From positions 10,019,001-10,083,000 of the forward strand of contig JAPTOF010000016.1 in NCBI GenBank assembly GCA_028554755.1: a stretch of 64,000 bases of DNA. Direction: 5' to 3'. Under the pieces are notes generated by a model. That model saw nothing but the letters and a program-made list of their open reading frames with translations, did not search any database and was not told the origin of the DNA. Position 1 is the stretch's first letter, and each line of letters opens with the position of its first letter. A program made the translations under genes and the position numbers. The stretch is from Cordia subcordata (taxonomy: Eukaryota; Streptophyta; Magnoliopsida; Boraginales; Cordiaceae). This document shows positions 22,162 through 33,230 of the stretch, piece by piece.

Positions 22162-22674
22162 CTATAATTCATGCAAGTTCTCAAGTAGTGGATTGCAAGC
22201 CTCCAAACCAAAAACACAAGAGACATCACCAGGGTATTTCATGGCATCATAAACATTAAATTTAATTACATTGCCATCAAATTCCGAACTCAAAGTTTCA
22301 TCATGAACATCAATTTTAGCTCTAGCAGTGCTAAGAAAAGGTCTAACTAGCAGGATTTCACAAGACTTGAAAGACGAATCTTCCTCTATATCGAGCACAT
22401 AAATATCAGCAAGAAAGACAAATTTATCCACTTGTGCAAAAACATCCTCTAAGACACTTTTAGGATAAACCAAGGACCTATCAGCTAATTGGATAACAAC
22501 GCCCATTTCTTTCAATAGCCCTACCTCCAAAGGTCCCTTATTCATAGTGGAGTAAATGGATTTAGGCATGACATTAATAGACACTCCTAGATCACACATA
22601 GCTTTCTTAATACCTAAAAAGCCTATTTGACAAAAGATAGCAAACATATCTTGGTTCTTGCACTTTGGTGGCAA
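22162..22674 (-). pseudogene. pol: Gypsy aspartic protease region (Athila-like, minus)
   Basis: A 170-residue open stretch: CQIGFLGIKKAMCDLGVSINVMP (DLGVS in place of the usual DLGAS catalytic motif), then LADRSLVYPKSVLEDVFAQVDKFVFLADIYVLD. The homologous stretch in the plus-strand element (49490-49800) reads DLGAS. The protease processes Gag-Pol. Confidence 0.85.
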
Positions 22675-24530
22675 TCTTTTCTAAAGCACAGTGGAGATGT
22701 TCTCCCCCACATTTATCTTTTCATTTCCCATAAGCTTCTTTTTATTAGTGCACAATTCTTTCAAAAACTTTGCCCATAAGCTTCTTTTTATTAGTGTACA
22801 ATTCTTTAAAAAACTTTGCAATTCGAGGTACTTGCCTAATTGCATCAAGTAGGGGAATATTTACCTCAACTTTGTGAAAAAGCTCAAAAATCTACTTCTT
22901 TTCCTTCTTCTTTTTGGACTTTATGAATCTCTCGGGGAAAGGAGGCTTAACCACCAGCCTCCCACCATTTTTAGGCTCCTTTTTATCATTGTCCAACACT
23001 TTTTATCACATTCTATGGCATTTTTTTCGATTTCTTTCCCTGTTTTAGGTGCTGTCAACTTTGCGTGCCCATGCTTGGTCTAACAGTGGCTGTCCTGGAG
23101 CTCTTTTCCACTTCGTAAAGTTATGGCACTTACATTTTGCTTCAGATTGACTAACGTTTGAAATGGTAGCTTATCCTGGGACTCTAATTAGCTAACGGAG
23201 ATGGCTAATTAGCTAACATGATTTTCCAAGTTCTTAATGCTTGCCTTTGTATCCTGTTGAAATTCTTGAGCATTAAGGGCAAGAGCTTTCACGATATCTT
23301 CAAGAAAAGTACATGAATTTGGAGGAGTAGGCTGCTGTGGTGGGGCTAGTCGCGGCTGAAAGGGCTGCGAATTAAGTGGACTATAATTTTGTGACCTCGC
23401 TCAATAGCTCAATTCGGATGGTCCCTCCAACCGGGGTTATATGTATTCGGAAAGGGATTATATCTCCATTGAGGTGGACTAAGAAATCCTCCAACAACAT
23501 TGGCTTGCTGTGGATCCTCCTCTTGAAGTGTGGGACACATGTCGGTTGGGTGTCCCACTTTAGCACAAATTCCGCAAACCTTTTGAATTGAAACATTACC
23601 ATCTGCAACCAAACTTTGAACAATAGAAGATAGTTGAGTCAATTTTGAGTCAATAGAGGAAACACTTACCTCATTAACTCTTCGGGAAGGTTCTTGTCTA
23701 GTTCTGAATTGTTGTGAATTTGCAGCCATGATGGAAATTAAGTCTCTAGCTTGTTATGGTATTTTGTCAACGAAAACGCCTCTGCTTGCAACATCTATCA
23801 TTTTCCTTTCTATTAGGAGCAGCTTTTTATAAAAGTATTGAATGAGACATTGGTCCAAAGTCCTATGTTAAGGACAACTCGCACGAAGTCTTTTAAATCT
23901 CTCCCAGTAGTCATAGAGCAGCTCCGAATCCTTTTGCTTGATGACACAAATTTATTTTCTAATAACCGCAGCCCTTGAAGCAGGGAAGAATTTGTTAAGA
24001 AAAGCTCTTGTCATCGCATCCCATATAGTGATAGAGCTGGATGAAAGGTAGAATAACTATTCTTTTACTGTATCTGCAAGTGAAAATGAAGATGCCCTTA
24101 ATTTAATTTGATCTTCCGTCACGCCTTAGGCTTTATGCTGGAACAAACTACATCAAACTCCTTCAAATGCTTGTCTGGATTCTCATTCTCCAATCTGTGA
24201 AAGGTGGGTAGAAGGTGCACTAGACCCGATTTTCGCTCAAAGTCTATGTTCAATGCAAGATATGTGGTGCATAGGGGTTGCTGATTTAAGAGGGCAGCCA
24301 CCAATTCACGCAAGGTCTGGTTGGTTCCAGCCATCTCTTTGTTCTCGGATTCACTCAATGTTTTGTATTGCACTTGAAGAGCTTCTGCTTGTTGTTGGAG
24401 TTGTTTCCGTAACTTTGCTTCTTTTTTCAAGCCCTTTGCGGTCGTTTCAATTTTGGAGTCAAATTGCAACTTACTTGTACGATCTAACCTCGTCATAAAA
24501 AGCAAAAATTTCAACACCAATCCCCGACAA
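22675..24530 (-). pseudogene. gag: Gypsy gag, decayed (Athila-like, minus)
   Basis: The N-terminal part on the minus strand has KGLKKEAKLRKQL, TYLALNIDFERKSGLVHLLP and NPDKHLKEFDVVCSS, typical of Athila/Tat gag. Further on, RRVNEVSVSSIDSKLTQL leads to a zinc knuckle CGICAKVGHPTDMC (CX2CX4HX4C intact, about 23550-23592). A 23-bp-class duplication of CCATAAGCTTCTTTTTATTA occurs at about 22729 and 22772. Several frameshifts and stops are present. Confidence 0.85.
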
Positions 24531-24538
24531 TGGCGCCA
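24521..24538 (-). other. Primer-binding site, tRNA-Asp type
   Basis: The minus strand reads TGGCGCCATTGTCGGGGA, close to the complement of the plant tRNA-Asp 3' end. It lies five bases from the LTR end. Confidence 0.8.
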
Positions 24539-24543
24539 AAATT

Positions 24544-25928
24544 TGATGGACATCAAAACCACCCAAATAAAATACCAATTCTTACCTCACGAATTTAAAT
24601 AGAGTACGTGGTGAGAAAAGGATCGAATCCACGGGGATTGGGAGGTTATGTTTTGCTAATTACGCCAAGTGGATTAATTATATAAGTTACAATCAAAGAA
24701 GGGGGTTTTAATGTGAAAAAAGAAAATAAACAAAACTGTCCAATGCGCAACTGGGCAAAAAATATGAAAAACATAAATAAAAATAAAAGCAACTAAAACA
24801 CACAATCCTAAGTTTATGTGAAACTGGAAAAACTGGAAATCAATGAGAATTAAATCTAGCCTAAGGTGTAATCACAATTTCGGTCAACAAATCCGATCCT
24901 AGATGAAAAGATACTTCTAAGTATTTTGATAAATCAGTTATGGTTGTTGGCTCGGCCTAACAACATCATCTTTCCGAATAGTGTTGATGATGGTTTAAAT
25001 CCCTTATAATTCCTTACCGCTATCGCTTTACCTATTAGACGTTCTAACCCCTGGAGATGCCAGCAGAGTCTATCTAACGGCAGCAATAAAAATCTAGAAA
25101 GACCTGATCTAAAAGTCAAGACTCTCACGGTAATTGCTTATTTAGATTGTGTAATTATACAGGAAATTAGTTACTACTATTCTTATATTAATCAAATTGA
25201 CCTAATTGGCTACCTATTGTCATGCAATTGAATAACCGTGCACAAAATTAAATAATCATAGGACAATAGTAATTCTTAAAACAATAAATAGACAAATATC
25301 AAAATATCATAAACGGAATAAAACAATTAGATCTCACGGAATTGAAGAATCAAAATCTTGATCAACCCTTGGCTAGAAAAGAAAATTAGAACTTCATGTC
25401 CACAAGATGGCGCTTAAAGGATGAAAAATGACCTACTGAATTTTCTGGAAAAATATTGTTCTCCCCCTATGAAGTGTACATAGGAGATATATAAAAGAAA
25501 AGCCCTAACTCCCTTCCTTTCTAAGATAAGGAAGTTCTTAAAAGCTAAAGAAGAATAAAAAGGTAAAAACCTTAATTACAATTTTTAACGAAATAAAAAA
25601 AGGTTTTCCAAATTTAATCTATTTCCTTTTCGGTCAAGACAAGTCTTCAATGCAATTTCCTTCCAAAAGTGCAGCCAAAAATATCTTCAGTCTTTGTCAA
25701 ACTTAGTCAATCTCGCGTAGCGATTTCATGGCGTTTTTCCAGATGGCGGAGTTAACTTTGGCTGCTACAAACACATCCAAAAAACTTCTATATCTATTTA
25801 CAATGCATCCATCTCCTTTTCCTAAGCGTAATCATGCAAAAATATATCAAAACATTGGTCAAGGAGCATTCTATTTTAAAATCAAGTACATCTAACTTAT
25901 AAATTGAAGACTTACTTAGGACTTATCA
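24544..25928 (-). repeat. 5' LTR of the minus-strand Athila-like element
   Basis: 1385 bp, starts TGATAAGTCC (minus) and ends CATCA. Its relative, the plus-strand LTR at 59555-60941, is 1387 bp with the same ends. No gene inside. Confidence 0.88.
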
Positions 25929-26309
25929 TGCTTATTATGGAGGTTTTATATCTAAAATTAGTTATGGATGAACTTACCTGTAGCAACTTCACCATTAAGT
26001 GCGTGTTCGATAATAGTTTTTCAAATAACGTTTAGTATTTTGATTGGTCAAAGAATTATTTTTCTAAATTATTGCTCTTTGGTATACTAGCGTTTCAAGT
26101 AACTTCAACAACAGCATTTCAAGTAGCATTTAGTGTTTTGACTAGTCAAAATGCTATTTTTCTAAATTATTGTTGTTCGGTAAACTTGCGTTTCAAGTAA
26201 CTTTTCAGGTAGCTTTTAGCATTTCAACTAGCATTTCTCAAAAGTTAAAAATTTTAGCCTTTCAGGTACCTTTTAGCTTTTCATGTTTTTGTTTGGCAAT
26301 TCTACCCTT

Positions 26310-26343
<34 letters not shown>

Positions 26344-27545
26344 TTATTCTTTGTCCAATTTCTCTCTATATTTTTACCTTTTCTATCATAAAAATAAATA
26401 AGAAATAATATAAAAATAATTTCAAATTCTATATAATCAACATTACTAAAAGTATTAGTATTTTTTTGACAAAATAATTTGAATCTATTAAAATTAATTT
26501 TTATAATATTGATATAAATATTTTATCAAAAAATTAGTTATATTTTAATATTAAAATATGATTATAAAAATAAATATCCAATTATGAATATATTTACTTT
26601 ATTCCTATAATAGCAACAATAATTATAATTATCGTAACCACAACAATAATAATAACATAATATCAATGTCCTTTTACGTCATTTTACATTTATCAACCAA
26701 TCTAAAAGCCAATTTTACCGAACATATTTTATTCAATCAGTTAGCTAAACAGTCATCAGTTAATAACTAAAATACAACAGCTATCAGTTATTTAGATAGT
26801 TATCAGCTATCCTAATAACTAAATTTTCTGAATAGGCCCTAAGTTACAAAAAGAATTGGAGGATCCTTTTATTTCTAACGTTTCTAATTATGACCAATTT
26901 TGACTTCTCATCCCTAAATTCATGGACCAAGTGAACCTATGTGAACATTAGGAATATAGAGCTTTATGCCTAATGTGTCCGAGTAACAATGTTGGAAAAT
27001 GGCATCCATACTGAGTGGACAAGTCTTGGGAAAGAGATGGCTATTCATCACTATTAACGCCATCTATGAAAAGCAAATTAGACTAAAAAGACACAACCTT
27101 TAATTTTGTAGGGTTTTCTCGTTAAATCCATCAAGTCATTCTCTAATTATCCACTTCATAAAGTGAGAGAATGATTTTCATAGTTGCATAGTTGACATCA
27201 TGTGAAGTTATTTGCAAAGCTCTAGTAATCTAGCATTGAATAGTAGAACAACAAACGAAGAAAAAGAAAACATGGCCAACATCAGAGGAAATAAGTTTTG
27301 ATCAAAATGGCAAAGGTATATTCCGTATTTGTCAATAAACTATGTGTTTATTTGATTGTTTGTACCAATCAAATTAAGTTGGGTAGAGAACCTCTACTTT
27401 GGAAAAGCAAGGACTTAAAAATTGCACAAGAGCATCTTGCTTTTCCTTTGCTTGGATTGCACATAAAGAACATTGAAAATGATCTCATAATCAAGTATTT
27501 CATGTTAACTTTTAGCAAATAAAAAAATGGTAGTTTATTCTTTGC
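25929..27545 (+). repeat. Partial duplicated unit D (upstream of DC1 copy D), split by a MITE
   Basis: Homologous to 12120-14640 of unit A and 39120-39600 of unit B, with the MITE 25999-26839 inside. Non-coding. Confidence 0.7.
25999..26839. mobile_element. Tourist-like (PIF/Harbinger type) MITE candidate, 841 bp
   Basis: The left end GTGCGTGTTCGATAAT and the reverse complement of the right end, GGGCCTATTCAGAAAAT, form imperfect terminal inverted repeats. TAA stands on both sides (25996-25998 and 26840-26842), the target size of PIF/Harbinger elements. Units A and B lack the insert. It has no transposase and carries an internal (TA)n tract at 26306-26344. Confidence 0.6.
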
Positions 27546-27807
27546 TTGCAGCTTTACCCAGAGAATTTGGTGCAGACTTATGAATTGGGAAGAAGTACCC
27601 AGGTAATTCTAAATAAGTTCCATTGTGATCAATGTGGCCGAAAAGGCACTACACCTTTCTTATTTTGCTTGAAATGTGGGTTTTACCTCCACCTCCATTG
27701 CATTCCTAAATTACCACGTGTACTCAAGCATCAAAGGATTGATCCCACCTGCTATTGTGCAGATTGTCACATCTTAATATGAGAGCCCCAGTGATCCAAT
27801 CCTCTTG

Positions 27808-27849
<42 letters not shown>

Positions 27850-27924
27850 TTAGAATTCTTTTTAATTAGTTAAGATCTTATTTCCATTTTAGATTCTATC
27901 ACATCTTACTAGGAAAGAGGACGT
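27546..27924 (+). pseudogene. DC1-domain gene fragment (copy D) with truncated exon 2
   Basis: 27603-27782 encodes one DC1-like block: FHCDQCGRKGTTPFLFCLKCGFYLHLHCIP, then PTCYCADCH, matching residues near the end of exon 1 of copy B; TAA follows ILI. The N-terminal four DC1 blocks are absent. Just upstream, 27552-27602 is a 51-base segment between an AG and a GT that is in frame (LYPENLVQTYELGRSTQ) but has no counterpart in the other DC1 copies. A (TA)n intron (27808-27847), an intact TTTTAG acceptor and 32 bases of exon 2 (27893-27924) follow, then an LTR insertion. Confidence 0.75.
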
Positions 27925-28460
27925 TGTCACACCCCCACGTGTGGCTCATAATACTGCTTACATCACTTTGATGACTGGATATAAATGGTTGACAACCTAG
28001 ACTTGAATTTGGGTGGTCAGGGATGGGCGACTTGAATTTGGGTGGTCAGGGATGGGCCACCACGTAAATGGATGTGGATGACCGACGACCAAGACTTGAA
28101 TTTGGATGGTCGTGTGGCCCGCGATAGGAATGATTGGATGAGACCATGCACCAACGACCCATAACTAATGCAACTCAGCTGCTTGCAGGAATGGGCTGCC
28201 ATAAGAACGAACTTGATGGGTCACGCTAGGACTTGTGCGCAGCGCGGGAATTGGGCAAACTATCATAAAACGAGCTTGATGGGTTACATGAGGACTTGTA
28301 TGTAGCGTGAGAACTAGACCAAATGCCTAGCTCTGGTACAAGAATTCTAAGGTTCTATCATAAAAACTAATTAGTAAACATAAAGAGTAGCTCAGGACCT
28401 TATTTGTTAATTCTAAATCTTGAAATTTTTCGATATGGGAAGTCTTTATATGTTGTAACA
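27925..28460. mobile_element. Probable solo LTR inside exon 2 of DC1 copy D
   Basis: 536 bp beginning TGTCACACCC and ending TTGTAACA, with no coding sequence. It interrupts exon 2, which resumes at 28461 (GATACTAAGGATCG). About 45 bases of the exon seen in copy B are missing at the junction, and I see no perfect target duplication. Inside, a 26-28-base phrase around TTGAATTTGGGTGGTC recurs three times (28004-28110). Confidence 0.5.
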
Positions 28461-28866
28461 GATACTAAGGATCGAATTGCTCTTGGCCAAATTTTGATTG
28501 TTGAACTCGAAGCGAAAGGCAAAGGGTTGTCAAAGAGATACAAGAGCTTCACGTGTTATTAGAATCATTAGCATACCAGTTCAGAGTAAATATAAAATGA
28601 GCGGAACGTCTTGCAGATGTAACTGCTCTGATATACAACTACAAGCTTTGGAAAATGGAATTTTAAATTGTTGTAGACATTATAATATTCCATCAACAAC
28701 GCAAATATTTACAAACAGGTTTGAGCTAGCAGCATTTCTTCAAGTGTTTAATCTGTTTTTGCTAGATCACTGTCGTACCATTTCTTCAAGTGGATTTCTA
28801 CTCCTACCCAAAAATAATATTATGCTATAACACAATTCTTGCAACAATAGGGATAGCATATAACAT
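28461..28866 (+). repeat. Remainder of exon 2 and downstream flank of DC1 copy D
   Basis: 28461-28545 aligns with the coiled-coil exon of copies Z and B but is frame-shifted. 28670-28866 aligns with the flank after 505 and after 31926. Confidence 0.65.
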
Positions 28867-29264
28867 TCCATTATGAGTAAATAAACTCATGGAGCAACTT
28901 CAATCATCAAGTACAAGGTCTTATTCCATGCCAGTAACAACATCCCTATCAATGGGAATTTGTTTGAAAAGCTAATTTAAACTGTGAATCAGAAAAAAAA
29001 TTATACTTTTTTTAAGAAAAATAGGATGTCAATCTAACATTCTAATTTCCTTTTTTATTATCTTATGTTTTCGGCAATAGTATTTGAATTGAAAATTAGC
29101 ATGGATCAATAGGTGCAACCATCTTTCAAAACCAACCAATTATTTTACTAATTATGCCCCACAGGTCCTAAGTGAAGTCAGAAGTCAGTCATAGTTCATC
29201 ATTATTGTTGACTAAAACTTGGAACTTGAAAAGAAAAAAGAACTGCTAGCAAAGCGAAAATTTT
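28867..29264. other. Insert of unknown nature in unit D
   Basis: About 400 bases not present in the other units at this place. No terminal repeats, coding sequence or RNA signature recognised. Confidence 0.4.
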
Positions 29265-29993
29265 GGTAAAATCATACAAAAATTTTAAGCCTTCAACAAG
29301 GCAAGTGAATGCCAACGAGCACTTAGCCAACGATGTATTTTATTTAAAGATCCTATGAAGGGATCAAGCATGTTTTTAAGTTTTTCACAAGTGAGGGATT
29401 AGGAATATTTGATTAATCCAAAATGACAAAAATTTATATAAGGCATACACAAGTTTTGGTACACAACCAAAGCAAAACAGCAACCTATATGAACACGAGG
29501 GAGTACAGAGCTTTATGCCTCCTTCTTTATCAATAATCTATGTGCTTATTTAATTGTTTATGGTAATCAAAATTTAAGTTGGGTACAGAACCTCTATTTT
29601 GAAAAAGCTAACATTAGGAAAATTACTTAAACTTGCACAAGAACTTCTTTCTTTTCCTTTGCTTGGATTGCATATAAAGAACATTGACGAAAATCTCACA
29701 ACCAAAGTATCCAAAAAAAAAAAAAAAGATAGTATTATCATATTTATTTCCTTCAAAACTAATATATACTTGCCTTGTGAAATGCTCTCTATATTCGCAT
29801 GCACTATCAATTCTTCCAATTTATAGGGAAGAAAAGAGCGCTTAGCTGCCTAGCTCATCATTTTTTCATCTGCCTCTACTTCATATCTTCTTTTGCTAAT
29901 TTAGATAGTTTCTGACATGATATATATGATGGTTCCAGTGTTTTAATGCTTTCATTCATAAAAATGATGTGAAACAAATTTAGTAGAGAAAAG
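29265..29993 (+). repeat. Junction of unit D to the upstream region of DC1 gene B
   Basis: 29265-29335 matches the DC1 downstream flank (676-740). From about 29355 it matches 13846-14940, the DC1 upstream region. This is a deletion junction that brings two DC1 copies within 2.5 kb. The promoter of gene B should lie here, but I see no decisive motif. Confidence 0.6.
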
Positions 29994-31649
29994 ATGGATT
30001 CTCTTTCTCACTTTTGCTACCAACATCCATTATGGCCCGATTATGTATACCCTGATTCTTCTCCTAGACGGTGTGACATTTGCTTAGAAGATATACGTGG
30101 TGATGGCTATTCTAGTACGGAGAGGGTTTATGAAGGTTCACCATATGAAGCTCCAAAATTCAGCATCCATGATCAATGTAGGAAGTTGGCAGAAGAAGTA
30201 AGCCACCCCTTTCATCCCCATCTCCTTTACCTTTCTCCACCCGATCCCAAATGTGGTCCCTATTGTAGTTTGTGCGATGCTTATATTCCAGTTTTCTACT
30301 CTTGTTATGATTGTGGGTTTTGTTTGTGTGTTAAGTGTGCTTCTCTCACTCCCGTAAAAGATAACCCATATCTTTTAAACCTAGATTTTGATCCTTTTCG
30401 ATACAAATGTAAACACTGCGAGCGAGTGATGGAAGGTTTGGTGTATTTTGACCCTAAGTCCAGTTGTTTACTACACGAGTCATGCGCTATTTGCCTGCAC
30501 AAATTAGTCATCCATTCCACCCATCACACCTTTTGACACTCATCATCCCTGTCCGTACTAAGAGACTTCCCGAGGCTGTCATGTGCCATGCTTGTGGACT
30601 AGAAACCGATGGTTACTACTTCCGTTGTTGTTCTGAGTGTGGACTTGCTTAGATGTTCATTGTACTTTTCTGGTGCCCACAACAAATAATAATAAGACTA
30701 GTTCTACTAGTACTACTACTTATGATGAGTCTTCTGATAAGCATAAGGTGGTGGTCCACACACAACATCCATTGATTCAATGTGATAGATCAAGGAATGT
30801 TGTAATTTTTTGTAAAGCATGTTCCAAGACATGCAAGAAGAGCACATCAGTCTATGTCTGCCTTCAGTGCCATATCACTTTGGAGGAACCGTGCCTAACA
30901 TTGCCCTTGAACCTTCAACATCCTTTTCACTGGCAACACCCACTCAATCTAATACAGACTTTTGAAACTCCATTCAAATGTGATGCTTATGATGGATTTC
31001 AAGGGACGTTTAGGTATGCCTGTCTGGATTGTGGTTTTGCAATTTGTACACCATGTGCTTCTTGGCCAGTTCTTCCTCCGATTATAAACTCTGAGCTACA
31101 TCGACACCCTCTTGTTTTTCTTGACAAGTCATCAACTAAAAGAAACTACTGGTGTGAACAATGTCGAGAAATCGGAACTACCCTACCTTGGTTATGCTGC
31201 ATGCAATGTGTGTTTTATCTCCACCTTCACTGCGTTCCCGAATTACCACATGTACTGAAGCATAAAAAACACCTACATCCACTCTCTTTTACCCATTCTC
31301 CTGTTCAAGACTTTTCAGATGAAGATGAGGAAGAAGAAGAGTTCTATTGTCATGCTTGCGAACAAAGGAGGAGATTGATTGACCCCACCTACTATTGTGC
31401 AGATTGCCACTTTGTTGCTCATGTTAAATGTTTAATTCCTGAGGTAGATAATGTATTTGGCTCGAGAACCCCCAGCAGTAATCCAATCCTCCTCTTGATA
31501 TGTTTATATATATATATATATATATAGATATACACACACACATATATATCTATATATGTATGTATATATAGTTTAGAATTCTTATTAATTAATTAAGCTC
31601 TTATTCTGCATTTTAGATTCTATCACATTTTGAGATATCATCCAAATGA
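29994..31649 (+). pseudogene. DC1-domain (Cys/His-rich, zinc-binding) gene, copy B, best preserved, frameshifted
   Basis: Starts ATGGATTCTCTTTCTCAC. Exon 1 (29994-31443) encodes about five DC1-type blocks: HPLWPDY ... CDICLEDI; HPFHPHLLYL ... CSLC ... CYDCGFCLCVKCA; YKCKHCERV ... HESCA; HPFHPSHLLTL ... CHACG; and, after a linker of Ser/Thr, HPFHWQHPLNL ... CLDCGFAICTPCA, YWCEQCRE ... CMQCVFYLHLHC, YCHACEQRR ... YYCADCHFVAHVKC. Relative to copy A', one base is missing near 30490 (GCTATTTG for GCTAATTTG) and one near 30648, moving the frame twice. The donor is at 31444, a TA-rich intron follows, and the acceptor is TTTTAG at 31616. Exon 2 stops after ten codons (TGA 31647-31649; AGA in copy Z). 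DC1 proteins are tied to zinc binding and often to plant stress or defence; no specific role is claimed. If the indels are sequence errors, the gene could be functional. Confidence 0.85.
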
Positions 31650-31925
31650 ATTGCTAGGGAAGAGGACAAAACAAGCAGTTCTACGGCCAATGCACCACCT
31701 AATGATGCTGAGGATGCTAAGGATCCAATCGCTCGTGGACAAACTATGATTGCTGAACTCCAATCAAAAACCTACAGTCTTGACAAAGAGATCAAAGAAT
31801 ATAGAAAGATACTAGAGTCATTAACTGACCAGTACAGAAAAAATGCAGAGAGAGTGGAACGCATTGCAAATGTAATTGGTCTGACATACAATGAAAATCT
31901 TTGGGATATGGAAATTTGGCCCTAG
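31617..31925 (+). pseudogene. Coiled-coil exon 2 of DC1 copy B
   Basis: 309 bases. After the early TGA the frame stays open to TAG at 31923-31925, including IAREEDKTSSS, DDAEDAKD-like acidic text (here NDAEDAKDP) and the heptad region LDKEIKEYRKILESLTDQY. A single base change therefore separates it from an open exon. Confidence 0.75.
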
Positions 31926-32459
31926 ACATTATGATAAACATGTTACAAATAGGTTTGAGCTAGCAGCATCTCTTCAAGTGTTGAATATATTTTGATCAGA
32001 TCACCGTCCTACCATTCGTAGTAGCGGATTAGTTGATTTCTGCTCTTACCCAAATAAATATTATGCTATGACGTTATTATTGTAATGATAGGGATACCAT
32101 GTAACATGCCATGGTACAAACTTCTGTAGTCATACAAAATTTTAAGCCTTTAAGGCAACCTAATAGCAACAAAGGTCTTAACCATGCAACAATAAGTAGG
32201 AAAGTCCAACCAATTTCTTCTGGTTACATCTCTAGCAAAAAACAAGATTAAGACAAACCAGAACTCAAATCCCTATGAATGCCTTCTTCCCTCCAACGGA
32301 GGACCCAGTTGGAATCGCCTTCAAGACATTGAATCTCACTGTCTTTGACAATGGCCTTAAAAAGACAAAAGAATCCCATTATTGCTAATGAATTCAACAA
32401 CTTCAAAGCGGCATTGAGCAACAAGCTTTAAATATTAACCTGCACTGGTCATTGATAAC
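31926..32459. repeat. Downstream flank of DC1 copy B
   Basis: Non-coding, homologous to 506-1003 and 61429-61969. Confidence 0.6.
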
Positions 32460-33212
32460 CGTTGGAATACATTCCTCTCAAATAGAAAAATAATAAACTC
32501 TAGGACCACCTTATAAGGTCTTGGGCCACACTTCGTATTAACTAACTAGTTTCTATGATGAAACCTTAGTGATTCTCCATATAGTATTAGAGCTAGACTT
32601 TTTATCCTATCTTTGAGCTACGCATGTCCACCTGTGATCCATCAAGCTCGTCCATTGTGCACATCTGTTCACAACAAGTAGCAAAACTGCATCCGTCTTG
32701 GGTCATTGTGGTTGCCCATCCCTACAAGCAGTCGAACTGCATTCATTTGGTTTTTATGGTAAAATCTCAGTCATTTTTTGCATGGTATTTTTAGCCCAGT
32801 TTCTCGCATGGTGCACGTGTGACCAATCTCTCATATAGTTTAGCTTATGTGAGCTCTTGAACCTGTATCGAGCCACACAACCATTCAAGTTCTATGCAAA
32901 GATTTTAACCAATTGATTTTTATGGTGGAAACTCAGTGATTCTTCACATGGTATTAAAGTTGGCTTGATTTAGGCCCAGTTTCATGTAGGGTGTACGTGT
33001 GACCCATCTCTCTTGTAGTTTAGTTCGTGTGAGCTCTTGATTCTTAGTTCTCGACATTTTACTCTTGGTTCTTGGTTCTTAGGTCAGGTCACACATGAGG
33101 GGATGTTGGAATAGATTCCTTGCACATGGAAAACTAATAAACTCTAAAACCACCTTATAGGGTCTTAGACCACTCTTTCATTTTTATGATGAAACCTTAG
33201 TAATTCTTCACA
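32460..33212 (+). mobile_element. TRIM-type miniature LTR retroelement (copy 2)
   Basis: Terminal repeats 32460-32581 and 33104-33212. Primer site TAGTATTAGAGC follows the first repeat; a G-rich purine tract precedes the second. Same site and structure as 1004-1802. Confidence 0.7.
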
Positions 33213-33230
33213 ACATGATCTCCCTTTTTC

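Larger units (their letters stand above)
17097..25928 (-). mobile_element. Athila-like Ty3/Gypsy retrotransposon, minus strand, 3' end missing
   Basis: Read on the minus strand: 5' LTR (25928-24544), tRNA-Asp type primer site, gag with zinc knuckle, protease, RT, RNase H, integrase, a GGGAAGGCAACCCA-bearing non-coding segment, and a further ORF resembling the Athila family ORF. No 3' LTR is found; the element stops at the Copia fragment at 17096. Frames shift repeatedly, so it is dead. The 5' LTR flank (25929 on) is a fragment of the duplicated unit. Confidence 0.88.

Noticed and set aside
24253..24498. Plus-strand frame of 81 codons
   Set aside because: Antisense shadow of the Athila gag.
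32340..32640. tRNA gene near GTATTAGAGC
   Set aside because: The match is to a retroelement primer-binding site only; no cloverleaf could be drawn.
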